Source: Trametes villosa (taxonomy: Eukaryota > Basidiomycota > Agaricomycetes > Polyporales > Polyporaceae). From it: a stretch of DNA of 64,000 bases. The position numbers and the translations under genes were made by a program. Below, piece after piece: positions 19,291 through 31,911 of this stretch. Below the pieces are notes generated by a model that saw only the letters and a list, made by a program, of their open reading frames with translations, was not told where the DNA came from and searched no databases. The first letter of the stretch is position 1, and each line of letters starts with the position of its first letter. The stretch is from positions 1 to 64,000 of the forward strand of contig PUDQ02000020.1 in NCBI GenBank assembly GCA_002964805.2, in the 5' to 3' direction.

Positions 19291-22200
19291 CTAGCACTCA
19301 TCGTCGCTGTTCTCGAGTTCTCCGCTGCCATCCAAGGCTTCTTCCCCGACCCTCGGCTTGTCGTTCGCCCCTTGCGACCCGCGCTTAGCCTCCTCTAACT
19401 TCTCCAGCTTTTCCAGCATGTCGCACACCACGCCCAGCGCGATCAAGCTAAAGCTCCTTGCCCCAAACACCGCGCGATTCCGCATCCCATAGTCCCACGC
19501 AAGCCATGCCCGCCTCAGCGCGCCCACCAGCTCCTCCTCACCCGCATCCTTCTCCAACGGCGCACGCAGCCGCGCATGCCGGATGTTCCGCACGAGCTGC
19601 GACGCGTGCACGCGCATGCGGTGCATGCGCTCGCGCCGCCAGCGCGGCTGCGTGCACTTCGCGAGGATGGTCCCGACCGCGACCTCCTCCTCGGACAGGC
19701 GCACGTCCGCGCGGTCCGCGAGCGCGTGGGTCAGGCATATGTACCGTAGCTCCTCCGCGTAGTGCGCGAATAGCGGCGCGAGCGCGGCGACGTCCGCGTC
19801 CGCGTGCGCCGCACGCCCGAGGTGCCGCTGCACCGCGGGGCGCAGCGCGGCGGAGATCGCGTCAGAGAGCGGGGGGTCGCGCACGGGCGTGCCGGGGGGA
19901 CCGTTGGGGTAGGACGACTCGGGGGGCTGCACGGGCTTGATCTCGAAGTTGCGGAACAGGGCGCCGAGCGCGCGTGAGGACTCGTAGTAGTCGGATGGGC
20001 GCGGGTCGTTGTCCTCCGCCTGGTGGGGATTCGTCAGTAATGTAGTCGAGCATGGCTAAGGGTGTAAGGAATACCTTCTTCCAGTCGGGCTTCGCTCGAA
20101 TCAGTGGCTCGGGCATCTTCTCGAGGTTGACGGGGACGCCGTTCTTCGGGTAGTCCACGGCCTGGCTGCAGAGCCGTGCCAGCACCATGCAATCTTGGTC
20201 GAACGTGCCATCCTTTTGGGTGTGTCAGCTCAGTTCAGAGCAGCCAAATAGATGAGTGCATACCTTTGACTGGTCTGCACACTCGGAGCTTGTTGTGAGC
20301 AACGACGCATCCCCAACGAATAGACCTCGACCACTCACCAGCGATCTTGAGATGCTGGTCCGCCACCAAACCCTGCAAGTTCGCGCTATGAGATACAAGC
20401 GCCCCCGCATCGCCATCGCTCAGAACATACATACCATGACGTCTGACTGCATGTATTCCAGGAAGAAGTCGCAGATGTCGTTGATAGTGCTGGGGCGCCC
20501 GATATCCCGAGGGTCCCCGGCATCATACGACGCCGGCTCCGCAACCATGGTCGGGAGCAACGTCGGGTCCTTGATCACCAGGAACTCGTCGCTGGGAAGC
20601 AGCGCTGTCAGCTATCGCACGGCGGATCTGCAGGGGGCGTATACGCACCCGTCGACGTCTCCTCCAGCGAGACAGGAAGCGAGAGACCGGTCACCTGTGG
20701 ATCGTATGCGACTGTCATTGAGTGCTGCGCGCGCTGAGCTGGAAGTGGCGCACCGACGGAGGGGAGAACGACGACGTTGCGGAGGTTGCGGAAGAAGCAG
20801 AGCTTGTCGTCCGGAGGCTTCCCGATGGCCTTGACGCGCTGAACTGTATATTCGATGAGTGCCTGATCCTGTAACGTACTGTTGTTCCAGATGCGTACCG
20901 TCACCAGGGTGGATATGAGGCGACCGCGAGATAGATACTTGGCCTAGAGAAAGGTCATGAGAGACAACCGATTACACGGCGACAGGATAGAGGACCGACC
21001 TTCGACGTAGATTGGCTCCCCACCGTCAGGCTGTTGGATACACGCTGACATAACATAAGCTACACGGCTGCTTTGCGCTACGCACACACAACGCACCGAA
21101 AATCTGGCCCTTCTCGAGGCAAAACACCTCCTTGTCCTTATACTCCTCCCGCTGCGCATACGCCGGTCCCTCGTCCGCGACGCCGACGAGCTGGTGCGCC
21201 TCCGGGATCGGAATGCGCGCCTCGTGCTTGATCTCGCGCAAAATGTGACTCTGCGCGAACTTTATAAGCCGGAGGATGAACGGGTCGTCGAGCACGCCCG
21301 CGTCCGGGTTGCCGCGGCCGACCGGGCTCTCGCGGCGCATGCGCATTCCCGCGCGCTGAAGGTGCTCCAGGATCCAGCGGAGCCCGAACGCGTTCCCGAG
21401 GTCGTGCTTGCGGAGGAGCGCGATCGTCTCGCCGAGGGAGTCGCTCGCGGTCACGACGACGGCCTTGGCGCGGTTCTGCAGCTCGAGCATCGCTTCCTTG
21501 AGCACACCGAGGTCCTCGAGTACCATGATGAGCGGTCTGTTGACTAGTGTCAGCAATCTGTCCGTGGTCGAGAACCTGGGGCGTGCATACCGACAAAGCC
21601 GTGCAGTGCCTGGATATACGAAGGCTTTCGCAATCTCGATCTCTGCCTCGGTTTCGTCGTCCGCGTGCGCCTTGAATTTGTTCATGGTCTGGCGGAGGCG
21701 CATGTGTACGCCCTGCAGAGTCTCGTCCACTACCACGATGCCCTTGAAACCTAGAAGGACGTTAAGGAATGCACTGCATTCAGTTGATACTGGGTGAGCT
21801 CACCAAGGAAGCGGATTTGATACTGCATATATGCTGTCAGGAAGCATTTTGAACGTTTGAAGAAAGAGCACATACCGCCGAGGGCTTGAGAGTAAGCTTC
21901 GCCTTGTCGGGTTGCGCCTTGACGAGCACATCCCAGATCTGATCACGCAGCCCAGGCGAGATGTTGCCCTGACCGTCGGTGTGCCAGAACGGCTTCTTAC
22001 CCAGGTCCGCCAGCGTGTCGTCCCACTGATCCCTCCGGATGCGCACTGACGGATCCGTCCCGCTGAACGCCTGGGCAATACGCGCAGCATACTTGGAGGG
22101 GATGGTGTTGACATTCGAGAAGTTCCCGAGGCTGACGCGGATCCGGTCGGGCGTGAGCAGCCCCTCGTCTGGGTGCTCGAAGTCGCTCATGAACCACGTC

Positions 22201-23974
22201 GTATGTTCGCGCAGGCCCGAGTTGGAGTACCCGAGGAAGCGGAAGAGGCGGCCGGCTATCTCGGTCCCTTGCTTGAGGACGGTCCCAAAGCGCTCTTCGA
22301 TCAGCGGCCGTCCGTTGACCTGCAGAAACCCGGGTCATTGCTTGCACTTTAAACAAGAGACACTGCGCACGCACCTCTTTCGGCACCCTGTAGGACATGC
22401 GGTTCTCGTCGCGGAACTCCACCCTGATGAAGTTCTCTCGGAAATCGTGGTACTTCCGGACGACGCGGTTCGACTGCGTGTCGTACGGGCCCTCGAGGAG
22501 CGTTCTGGTAGGGGTGATGATAACGTGGAAGCATTTCAGCGTGCCTGTGCTCTCCAGCACTTCTCCGTCCTTGAGGGACTCCTGTATCTCCCGGTCCTTG
22601 GCCAGCGTGCTCTTGAAGCACTCCATGACGGTGTCGCTGCGTTGCTTCGCCTGCAATTTCTCGTGAAAATGCCGCAGCACGTCAGCAGCGAAGTCGGGAT
22701 CCTCGTCATGCAGCTCCTCGACGTCAGCCCGCAGATGGGCGAGGTCGTCGGTGTTCAATAGGCCGTTGCGGAGGAACGCCTCGAGCTGGAACGCGACGGG
22801 CCACGCAAAGCCCCTGATCCACGCCCGCACCGCGTTCATCGTCTCTGGCCTGAAGAACCCGCAGTGCTCAACCTCGATCTTCGTTTTCGTTGGGGCCCGG
22901 ATACCCGCCTCGTAACAGAGCGTCTTCAGGTCGTTCCGCGCCTTCCGGTCGTTCAGGAGGATACGCAGCTGGTATACGAAGGGGCAGACGAGTGCGTGCG
23001 GCTTGTCGAGGGAGATCAGGCGTTCGCGGAAGTCCTTCTTGTCTTTCTTGTACTCCCCCGTGTATGCGCGGTACATATCCTGTCGCTCGAATCGTGGAGG
23101 GCAGTACAGCTCAAAGCAAACGTCTGAAGTGAGCGTGAGCGTGTATGCCTGGAATCCACCGCCGTCTATGCAAAAAACACTTACAATACTGTTCAGCAGC
23201 ATCGATGCCGTAGGCAACCTTCTTGATTTCGGCGATGTCCACGACAATGTGGGTTGCCTGGTATTCTGTGACGGAGTTGCCCATCTGCCGAAGGTGTGAT
23301 CAGTTGCTGAATATAACTGCGGTTGGGAATTCACCTGAGACGTTACTTACCTCTATACGGAGCGACTTGTGGTTATAATCAAAGCAGAGCTTCCCCGAGA
23401 ACGTATCGTCCCGGCGGATCTCGTATTCGTTCGAGAAGCGTCGGTTGGCCGTCGGGGGATCGTCGTGGGCGCGGAAGTAGACACCAAACTGGATCGCATC
23501 CAGAATGACGCCAATCTGGCCGATCCGCCCGACCAACGCCTCCCGCTCTTCCTCCAGCGTGGGATCGATGTATGGCGTCTTGTCAAGAGACTCCACGAGT
23601 CCGCGGGAGGGTCGACCGTCGCTCCTCCGTAGCCAAACCTTCCTCCCCATAACCCTGACGTGGTTCCCTTTCCTGAAGGCCCACCGTAAGAAGTCGTCCC
23701 CGAGCTTTCTGTCGGGGATGATGATCGTCGCGGTGCCATCGTTGGGCAGGCTCCCTGGGCCGCCTTTCTTCGAGAATTGCACCCTGAAGTTTCTGTATGG
23801 CCAGACTATCCTGAGCTATGCGTCACCACAGTGGACGCCATATGCAACTCACATTCGTCGGGATTTATGGGCTGAGGGATTGAAGAACTGCTCCCCGTGT
23901 AGCACCTCGGCGAAGGCGCGCTTCACCTCCCACATGGTCGCTGTGTAGTTAAGGTCGGAGACCTCGATCTCCAT
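19291..23974 (-). CDS. RNA-dependent RNA polymerase (RNAi/quelling type)
   Basis: This polymerase copies aberrant single-stranded RNA into dsRNA for Dicer. The start at 23974 gives MEIEVSDLNY, followed by a typical N-terminal domain. Exons then encode LGYSNSGLREHTTWF, YQIRFLGFKGIVVVDE, EGQVSISRSPHIHPGD, the catalytic GGDVDGDEF, and later SQAVDYPKNGVPV, all hallmark blocks of cellular RdRPs in the correct order. The catalytic Asp triad is intact; the variable second position is Val where Leu is usual. There are many introns of 50-65 nt, among them one that removes GTGCGTATAC... in the middle of the catalytic motif. A 19-nt exon (21804-21822) and an 11-nt exon (20264-20274) are needed. The C-terminal 200 residues are Ala/Arg/Glu-rich helices. 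The gene appears intact. Confidence 0.93.
20264..20274 (-). other. 11-nt microexon in RdRP gene
   Basis: ACCAGTCAAAG, flanked by introns of 64 nt and 51 nt, joins ...HLKIA to DQSKDGTFD and restores the frame leading into the conserved SQAVDYPK block. Confidence 0.7.
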
Positions 23975-24579
23975 GATGGATGTGCTGTAAACCGGAAAGC
24001 TGGGGTAGAGAGGATGTAGTGATGTGCAGGGTGAGTGGTCCGGTATCGAAATCGGCCAGTGGTCGCACAACGTCTTTATGTCGACTGCAACAGATGGCTG
24101 CGGCGCCGCGAAGTTGCACAAAGGCGGTTATCCGATGAGGTCAGGAGTCTCGCCGGCCGCAGTGGCAGCCGAGATTATTGCTGCTCGGACTTCGCTGCAG
24201 CATCTGGAATATAACTCGAGGGAATTCTGTGTCGCTGCGGTAGGAGGCTAGAACAGGCATGACAAAGTCCCGAACGCACCGCCGGAACGCTTCAATTCTG
24301 AGCGCTAGCGATGCACTCTCGCCCATAAATGGCAGGTGACGTGGTTCAGCAATCGCTCGGCGATTTCGACCAAGTCCCTGGACATGACCTGACTCCAGTA
24401 GGGGCCGAGTACTGAGCACTGAGGCACTGTTCACGCATGAAAGTCAACAGGACTGTCCTAGCACGGCAAGATGGATTCTAGGCGCAACAGAAATAAGGAT
24501 ATCCCAGGCAATCTCGGGGTCGCGTACAGTATGATGGTAACGATACAATTTCTGTTCATGCCTGACTCCTCTACCAGCA
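23975..24579. other. Intergenic, RdRP promoter and WD40 gene 3' end
   Basis: About 600 bases between the RdRP start and the stop of the WD40 gene. Both genes lie on the minus strand, so this stretch holds the RdRP promoter and the WD40 3' UTR. No further gene or clear TATA box is seen. Confidence 0.5.
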
Positions 24580-26019
24580 CTACTCCGTCGCGAAGACAAG
24601 ACATACGCCATCATCTCCCGCGCTGACAACGACGCTACCGCCCAAGCCCAGAGTAGAATCCAGAATGGGGCCCTGGTGGCCCTTGTGTTCTCGAACGAGG
24701 GTGCCCGTTCGTGCATCCCATGTCCTCAACACCTTGTCCACGGAGGCCGAAACGATAAGATGAGCCTTCGGCGCCGGGAGACGGCGTAGAGATGTTACGG
24801 CGTCCTGGATGACAGTACATGAGTGCTGGGTGAATGCAAAGATATACTAAGAACGTACCTCGTGCTCCAGTGTCGCGCGCAACCGCATCGTACTGAGATC
24901 CCATATGCACGCCTTGCCGTCCGTAGCGCCAGTGACCACAACTCCGCCAGATGCAGCCGCAGCTCCTCCAGATAGTGGTCCAGGCGTAGCAAGCTCAACG
25001 AACTCGACCGCCTCCACACTCTCGCCCTCCTGGTGGCCCGCGAGCGCCCCCACGACGTCGCCCTTGCTTAAGCTGACCACCCGCACGCCGCCAGATGCGC
25101 CGCCAACGACCGCGAGGGTGGAGGCAGGGTTGACGGCAAGCGAGGTAATGCCGTCTAGCGCGAAACGCGCATCGGCGGGCGTCAGCTTGAAGACGGGTGT
25201 TGGCGAGCGCGGATCCCAGTAAATGAGAGTGCCCTCGGCGTCGGCGGTGACTATGCGTTTGCCATCTGGGGTGAAGGCACCGCATGTTACGGGTCCCATA
25301 TGGCCGGCAAACACCTGCATCGTGTTCCCGGACGGCACTGGAAACAAACCATTAGCCGTGGCTTACTGCTGGGGGCGGTTCCCAGTACTTACATTGCCAG
25401 AGCCAAACCGTCGTATCGTTTGAGCCTGCGAGGAGTACGGCACCCTTGGGATGCCACCGCAGCCACTACACGGAGCGGGGTAAGTACACGCACAGCGCTC
25501 CGTAAAATCCGCGATACGCACCATAACCTCATCGGGACCTGTGAGCTCCGTGAGGAACTCCCATCTCTGCCAGTTCTCCTTGCCTACCCTCCGCCATATC
25601 CGAACCTTGCCGTCCATCCCGCCGGTCGCGACGAGCTCGCCATCCGCACTGAAGGCGGTGGAGGTTACACTGTCGGAGTGGCCCGTGAGCTTCACCAGCT
25701 CCTCGCCCGTTGTGAAGTCCCATATGTATCCGAGATCGTCTTCGCCCCCGGACGCGGCGATCGGCGCAGTGGGATGTGCCGAGACGGCGAACACCGAGCC
25801 GTTGTGGCTGGGGAAGTGCTGCGTCGAGTTGTCTTCGTACACGATCGACTCGTCCGCGAACTGCTCGCCGCCCGGCCCTCCTTCGTCATCGTCGTCCATG
25901 GGGAAGTCGCCGCCTTCCCCTAGTTCGACGAGAACATCGTTCGGGTCGATGAAGCCCTCCTCCTCTTCGCCCTCGGCACCCTCTTCGAAGTGCTCTTCTG
26001 CGACGCGCTCGGAAGCCAT
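24580..26019 (-). CDS. WD40 repeat protein of the Sqt1/AAMP family
   Basis: The product begins MASERVAEEHFEE, is strongly acidic over the first 60 residues, and then forms a beta-propeller. Recognisable repeat ends include DLGYIWDF, GKVRIWRR, NDTTVWLW, GTLIYWDP, GKACIWDL and DKVLRTWDA. An acidic head plus this repeat arrangement is typical of Sqt1 in fungi and AAMP in animals. In yeast, Sqt1 is the dedicated chaperone that binds ribosomal protein uL16 (Rpl10) before its loading on the 60S subunit. Introns follow the EVM, WLWQ and LEHE segments. Stop is TAG at 24580-24582. The assignment as Sqt1 is by overall similarity and the acidic head; the WD40 fold itself is certain. Confidence 0.85.
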
Positions 26020-26820
26020 TTTGACAGAGATCGGGGAGGGGAGAAGAAGATATGTAATGTGTATGTTGCCTCAGCAGCCCTTCCAGAGAGTTTTATAGCC
26101 CGCAACGCCTCGGAACCGCCAGAAAGCTGAGAAATGGCTGAGTCAAAGGAAAGCCTGCGCTGCTCACAAATCCGGGACCGCGCATAATTCTGCATAATTC
26201 TGCGCGATTTTGTCAGATCTGATCGCGAGATTCCGCGCGATCGCATGCACGTGATGCATACACGCGACGCGGTGCTCACTTCTTTGCCGCGCGCTGCAAC
26301 GCGCAGGCCGCCACCCAGGCTCAGCTTGCCGCCGCATCTCCGCCTCGAGGCCGCTCGCCAGTAGTTTGCAATGTTTGCTCGCGCGTGGCGAAAGTATATC
26401 AGGTTTCCAACGCCCGGCCGGTCTGATCAAGGTTAGTAAAATTATCTCGCGGTCCTGCGACAACTACTTCCGCCACTCCACTAACAGCCTACTCGTACGC
26501 CAGTCACAAAGGACCCAGGGAAAAGACCTCGCCACGCGGATGCCTCTCGTGCGATCGCAGCTGATCAGGTATCGGTGAGCATGGAGGACACACAAACGAT
26601 CTCTCAGATTCCTGCGGCGCCCAAAGGCGCCACCAAGGACCATTCTCTGGGCAAACTTGACGGCGTACGGGACTTTCCTCATGAGACTGCCTCGTTCCCA
26701 CAGACGCCTCTGACGAACTGGGGTATATAGTCTGGTCTGGCGCAGCCCGTCTCGAGATCTTGCCCATCGTCGCCGCTATCAGATACCCCGTCATCTTCCT
26801 CGTTCCACTCCTCGAGCTCT
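26020..26820. other. Divergent promoter region between WD40 gene and EEP gene
   Basis: The two genes diverge from this 800-base stretch. A TATATA at 26724-26729 lies about 95 bp upstream of the plus-strand ATG at 26821. No additional ORF is convincing. Confidence 0.55.
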
Positions 26821-27744
26821 ATGAAGTCCACCCGCAGCTCCAACATCGCTCCGACCGTCCTCAGGAAAGACGGCAGCTTGCACTACTACTTCAAGCCACG
26901 AGGGTACGCCGTCACGAAGGCGAAGTGGATGAGCCACTTTCGATGCGAGCAGACGCCACCCTCGGAGCTCCGCCTCATCACCTGGAACGTGGACTTCATG
27001 ACGAGGAACAGCGACTTCAGGCTCCTCCGCATCTTGTCCTACCTCCGCACCTCGGTCCTCGCCTCTCCCCCTGAGCCCGCCTGCATACTGTTCCAGGAGC
27101 TCGACGCTAAAAGCCTAAATGCGCTCCTCGTGAACGACTGGGTGCGCAAGCACTTTGTCATGGCCCCCGACTCCTCCGAGCACTGGCCCGCCACCTACGG
27201 CAACATCACGCTCGTTTCCCGCAGCATCCCGATCAAATCCGCACAGAAAATCAACTACGCGGAGACTGAGATGGGCCGGACCGCTATCTTCGTCGACATC
27301 CCCCTCCGCTCTCCCGCCACCAACGAGCTGCGGATTCTGCGCGTAGCGAATACCCATCTCGAGTCCCTTCCCCGGGGGATGTCCAAACGTCCAGGACAGC
27401 TGCAGGCTGTCGCAGACATGCTTCGCGCTGACGAAGTTGACGCTGGTGTCGTCGGTGGCGACATGAACATGATCGGGGACACAAAGGATCAGAACATCCA
27501 CGTCGCCGCCGGGCTCGAAGACGCCTGTCTCTTCCCTGATGACCCCGCGTCGCACACGTGGGGCTACCAGCCTCCTACCCAGTGGCCTGCCCGGAGGTTG
27601 GACAGGGTGTTCTTCACGGGCGCAGGGCTCATCGTGGACTCGGTGGAGGTCATCGGCAAGGGGCTGTGTACGAAAAACGGGGACTGGGCTAGCGATCACT
27701 ACGGTCTGGCCACGACGGTTTCCTTCTCAGCTACTGAAGTATGA
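26821..27744 (+). CDS. Endonuclease/exonuclease/phosphatase-fold protein, TDP2-like
   Basis: A 307-residue single-exon gene. Catalytic motifs of the Mg-dependent endonuclease/exonuclease/phosphatase superfamily occur in order: TWNVD (about residue 58), FQE (about 95), GNITLVSR, VANTHLES, GGDMNMIGD (about 217) and SDHYGL near the C-terminus. TWN, QE, GDxN and SDH are the metal- and phosphate-binding residues. The length, the NTHLES block and the overall arrangement resemble tyrosyl-DNA phosphodiesterase 2, which removes topoisomerase II adducts from 5' DNA ends, but other family members cannot be excluded. The absence of introns in this intron-rich window is notable. Confidence 0.82.
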   Translation: MKSTRSSNIAPTVLRKDGSLHYYFKPRGYAVTKAKWMSHFRCEQTPPSELRLITWNVDFMTRNSDFRLLRILSYLRTSVLASPPEPACILFQELDAKSLNALLVNDWVRKHFVMAPDSSEHWPATYGNITLVSRSIPIKSAQKINYAETEMGRTAIFVDIPLRSPATNELRILRVANTHLESLPRGMSKRPGQLQAVADMLRADEVDAGVVGGDMNMIGDTKDQNIHVAAGLEDACLFPDDPASHTWGYQPPTQWPARRLDRVFFTGAGLIVDSVEVIGKGLCTKNGDWASDHYGLATTVSFSATEV

Positions 27745-29040
27745 TGATTTGCATGAGCCTGTATGCCTCCATCTCTACATCTCTTGTGTCTCCTCCAGTT
27801 TCTGCTACCCTCGCTTTGCTTTTACGGAAGATCGTTGTTTGTATGTTGTTGTAGCCCATTCGCTTCCAGTCTCCAATCCCTTTCCCGATGACGACCCACT
27901 TACTATAGATCACGCCGTACCTCTGCTTTGTATCTCGACCACCATAGACAGTAGCGCCATTTTTGCTTGTATTCCTGCCGTATTTTGCCACCAGGTTAAA
28001 TACGCCACCGCTCACTCCGAGCCCATTGGGTCCGCGAGCCAGCGTCAAACGATCACAGTGGCTCTGTGTTTGTGACGCCCACCACGTCCAGCACCGCTCT
28101 CACCCACCCCCCCTCCTACGTTCACAGTATTGTCCACCAGCTACCTAGCCCATCACTTCTGTTGTGCGTTGTACTCAGGTCCTGGAGCGGTTGCTGTAAG
28201 GCCATGAAGCTTAACACGAAGCCGATTGGACGGCTCGCGCTCAGAAGTCGGCGTCCGCGCCAGCTGTTTGCATTATTGATTCACCGTAGGTCACGATACC
28301 CCACTCTATTTCCCCGCGATTTGGAGAAGCCTCAGCTGAGTCTAATTTCTTTTGCTCCCGCCGCAGCAGAAGCGCAATCATATGTCATATGTCTTCGTGC
28401 GGATCGATGCCCGCAATTCCAGTGCTATGTTTGGTCTGCTCCCCGCATACCTGTGATTTGTGGCCAAAGTGGGAGGCTCTGATCATGAACTCAGCTGCAG
28501 AACCTCTGTCGACCCTCGGCGAATGACGGGGTAAGTATCGCCGTACTCGTCTTACCTGCTGTCTTACGGTGCTGACGGAGCACGAGCAGTCTCAGACACT
28601 TGTGCCCCGGTGCACAGACCGCCCGGTTTGGCTTGTCGAGTAATGCGTACGCTAACACGGCAACCGACATCAGCGAGCTGCACGATATGGTGACTTCCCT
28701 GACCGCTGGACTCGAGCGGTCATTCACTCGGTCGCCAGCCAAGTGATGTCTACGTGCGAAGTTTAACCGAAGCCGGTCAGCCTTGCAGAACACCGGCGTA
28801 CCATGCCATCAGATGGCTCTGGCTTTCACACCTCCACCCGGTCTATTTCGCTCCCCGCGGTCTCTTTCTCTCTGTCCCAGGGAGAAGGCGGGCAGGGCTG
28901 ATGCGCGGCCCCTGATCGGGTGCCCCGCATAACCCCAGATATTCTCCAGATCCCAGTGCGACTAACCTTGAAGCGGACACCGGGTGCGCTCGGTACGCAG
29001 GAGCGGAAGGGGAACCGCAGGAAGCACCTTGCTCACATGG
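27745..29040. other. 1.3 kb intergenic region
   Basis: Between the TDP2-like gene and the transporter. The first part is T-rich, consistent with a 3' UTR. I find no gene, repeat or RNA gene. Confidence 0.5.
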
Positions 29041-29041
29041 G

Positions 29042-29047
29042 TATATA
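29042..29047 (+). promoter_or_regulatory. TATA box of MFS transporter
   Basis: GGGTATATAG about 100 bp upstream of the ATG at 29145. Confidence 0.6.
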
Positions 29048-29144
29048 GCGGTCGCCCCGTCTTGTGGGCACGCGATGGTACCCGGCCCTCCCCTCCACCT
29101 GCCCACGCACGTCCGCGCATTTAGCGATCACCTCCGCCGTGAGG

Positions 29145-31742
29145 ATGGCTCTTACGGAATGGACAGTCGTCGATTTCATCCATCGAGGACCCTGGTGGAG
29201 AAACCATGGTACGCGTTCGCACCGGTCTTCTGCGCGTTTGTCTCGCTGACAACAACCGCTCGTCAGGCATTCGCGTTCTCAACCTGCTCATACTAATCCC
29301 TCTCCTCACGGCCTCCATTAATGGCCTCGACTCGTCGCTGGTAAACGGTTCGTTGGCTCCGTCGCGCCTACTAGTAGTCAACGAGGAGTACGCTAACGCC
29401 TATTCGCTAGGTTTACAGATATTGCCCTCTTGGCAAGATTTTTTCAAGCACCCCAACGGAAAGACGCTAGGTGCGAGCTCATCGACGCGTCACCCTTGCC
29501 TCTCCCTCCTGACTGCCTTGCGGCGATCGATAGGTCTTATCAGCGCAGCTCAAGTCATAGGCTCCATCGCTGTCAGCTGTGGTCCTGGCCCGCCGGTGTA
29601 ACGGCGCATACTGACACCTTTGCATCATAGGGTCTCCCGCTCGCTCCGTTCGCCGCGGACCACCTCGGCCGTCGACCAACGCTCTTCATCGGGGCCCTCG
29701 TCATGCTCGCCGGTGTTGCGCTACAGAGCTCCGCGTTCACTATTGGGATGTTCATCGGGGCACGCGGGCTCCGTACGTCACGCGCGCACTCTCCTCCGCG
29801 CCTTCTCTCATCCTCGACACGTAACAGTCGGCTTCGGACTCACCTTCGCGCTCAACGCGGCACCCCTGCTCATTACGGAGCTGGCGTATCCGACGCAGGT
29901 GCGGGACCCCGGCGCATCCGCTTTCATCTATCCCAAGCTGACTAGGGCCCGGTAGCGCGGTAAATTGACTGCGATGTACAACGCTTCGTGGTATCTCGGG
30001 AGCATCTTGTGTAGGTGGTCTTCCCTCTGCGCAGAGTGCACGTCAGCTGACGCCCGCGAAGCTGCGTGGACGTGCTTCGGCGCCTGGAATGGAGCGGGAA
30101 CCTCGCCGTGGTCGTGGCGCGTCCCTACCCTCATTCAGGCTCTCGGGCCTCTCATCCAAGTCTGTCTGATATGGTGAGCGGGACGAAGACGGCGTGCTGA
30201 GGAGCTCCGACGCTGACCCCATGCGCAGGATCGTTCCCGAATCGCCCCGGTTCCTCGTCGCGAAAGGCCTCGTGCGTACACCGGTGGTCATCCACGGTCC
30301 TACCTCATGACTGAACAACCCCGCTGTTACAGGAGTCGCGGGCCGCAGCAGCGCTAGCCCGCTTCCACTCGATGACGGGCGACGAGCACGACCCGCTTAT
30401 TGTGTTCGAGATGGCGCAGATCCGGCACGCGCTGAAGATGGAGAAGGAGGTGGCGGCGAACACTTCGTTTACGACGCTCTTCGCGACGCCGGGGAACAGG
30501 AAGCGTATGTTCATCATCATCGCGCTCGCCGTCTTCTCACAATGGAGGTACGGGTGCTCGTGTCTGAGATTCGCTGCATGTACTAACTTATGAATGCGAC
30601 GCGTAGCGGAAACGGCTTAGTGTCGTACTACATCAACCTCGTACTAGAGGGCGTTGGTATCTCCGATGCGGGCACGAAGGCGGCGATTAACGGAGGGCTC
30701 CAGGTTCGTCGCCACGAGCACATTCAAGTTTCTCCCCTTCTTGAGCTCGCTAACCTCTATGAAGGTGTGGAACTTGATAGCGGCGATGTCGGGCGCGCTA
30801 CTGGTAGACAAACTCGGCCGAAGAACACTCTTTATCATCTCAAACGTCGGCATGCTGATCGGTATGAATGTCTCCCCTCATAACGATTTCGGCACGCTCA
30901 CTGACATCTCCATCTGCAGACTTCGGCGCTTGGACGCTTACCACCGCTCTTTTCAGCACTTCCGATAACACAACAGCCGCCAAAGGTCAGTCGTGTTCAA
31001 GAGCATTGTGTGCAAGAAGCTGAAATCCGCCTATTAGCTACAATCCCCTTCATCTTCATCTTTTACTTCTTCTACGATATCGCCTACACACCTATGCTCA
31101 TCGCATACACCCTCGAAATCCTCCCGTTCAACATCCGCGCGAAGGGCTTCGCAGTCATGGTGCGTACCCTCCCCGTTTCTTGTGTAGACGCAGCTCACGA
31201 CTGTTCGGCAGAACTTCGTTGTCTCGCTCACGCTCGCATTCAACCAATTTGTGAACCCATGGGCTCTAGATGCACTGGGTTGGAAATACGTGCGTCTCTT
31301 CCCCCCAATTTTCACCCAGTCATGTCAAATTGACGTTCACGTCGCCTCCAGTACCTCGTCTATTGCGGCTGGCTGATCATCGAACTCGTATTCGTTGTCG
31401 TGTACATCATCGAAACAAAAGGTGCCCCCATCTCCTCATCCCGACCTCCCTTCACCATTAACACGTCGGGTTACAGGCCGAACCCTCGAGGAGACCGCCG
31501 CGCTGTTCGACGGGGAGCAGCAGCCGCAGACGCTCATGCAGACCGGCGGCGAGGCCGCGACGATGTCGATGGGCGTCCCGCGTGGGCCCGGCATCTGGAT
31601 CGCGGAGGAGAAGAGCACCGTGACGGACATCGTCGAGATGCGCGACACGCGCTCGCGGCGCGTCGGCGAGTGCAGCCAGTGGGCGACGCGCGCGGATGAG
31701 GATTCTACGAGCTCGGATGCGCGGTCGTTTGAGGCGTTATGA
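29145..31742 (+). CDS. MFS sugar transporter (lactose-permease/hexose-transporter type), 12 TM
   Basis: A plasma-membrane proton-sugar symporter by family. About 14 exons can be joined by eye. In order they encode LLILIPLLTASINGLDSSL (TM1), GLQILPSWQDFF, LISAAQVIGSIA, HLGRRPTLFIGALVM, ELAYPTQRGKLTAMYN, PESPRFLVAKG, FSQWSGNGLVSYYINLVLEG, KLGRRTLFIIS, YDIAYTPMLIAYTLEILPFN, NPWALDALGWKY and YIIETKGRTLEETAALFDGE. GRR, PESPRFL and ETKGRTLEE are signature motifs of the sugar porter family. The ATG at 29145 is chosen because MALTEWTVV... splices in frame to TM1; an in-frame ATG at 29064 is possible. The C-terminal 70 residues are hydrophilic, presumably cytosolic. The specific sugar cannot be told. 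Confidence 0.9.
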
Positions 31743-31911
31743 GGAACGCCTGCGAACTGGGTACTGATGATTTTGTCTTGGAGCCCGTGTACCACGTTCA
31801 TTGTATTGTACTCACTAGGGACCACTGGACCGCGCATCGTCAAACTGTTGTTGTTGTTCTCATTAGGTTGTCATTATACCGTTGCTGTCCATCCCCAATC
31901 GCAATGTATTA

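Noticed and set aside
21997..23334. 445-residue minus ORF read as a single exon
   Set aside because: It runs through introns of the RdRP gene; splicing at GTAAGT/CAG sites gives the conserved protein.
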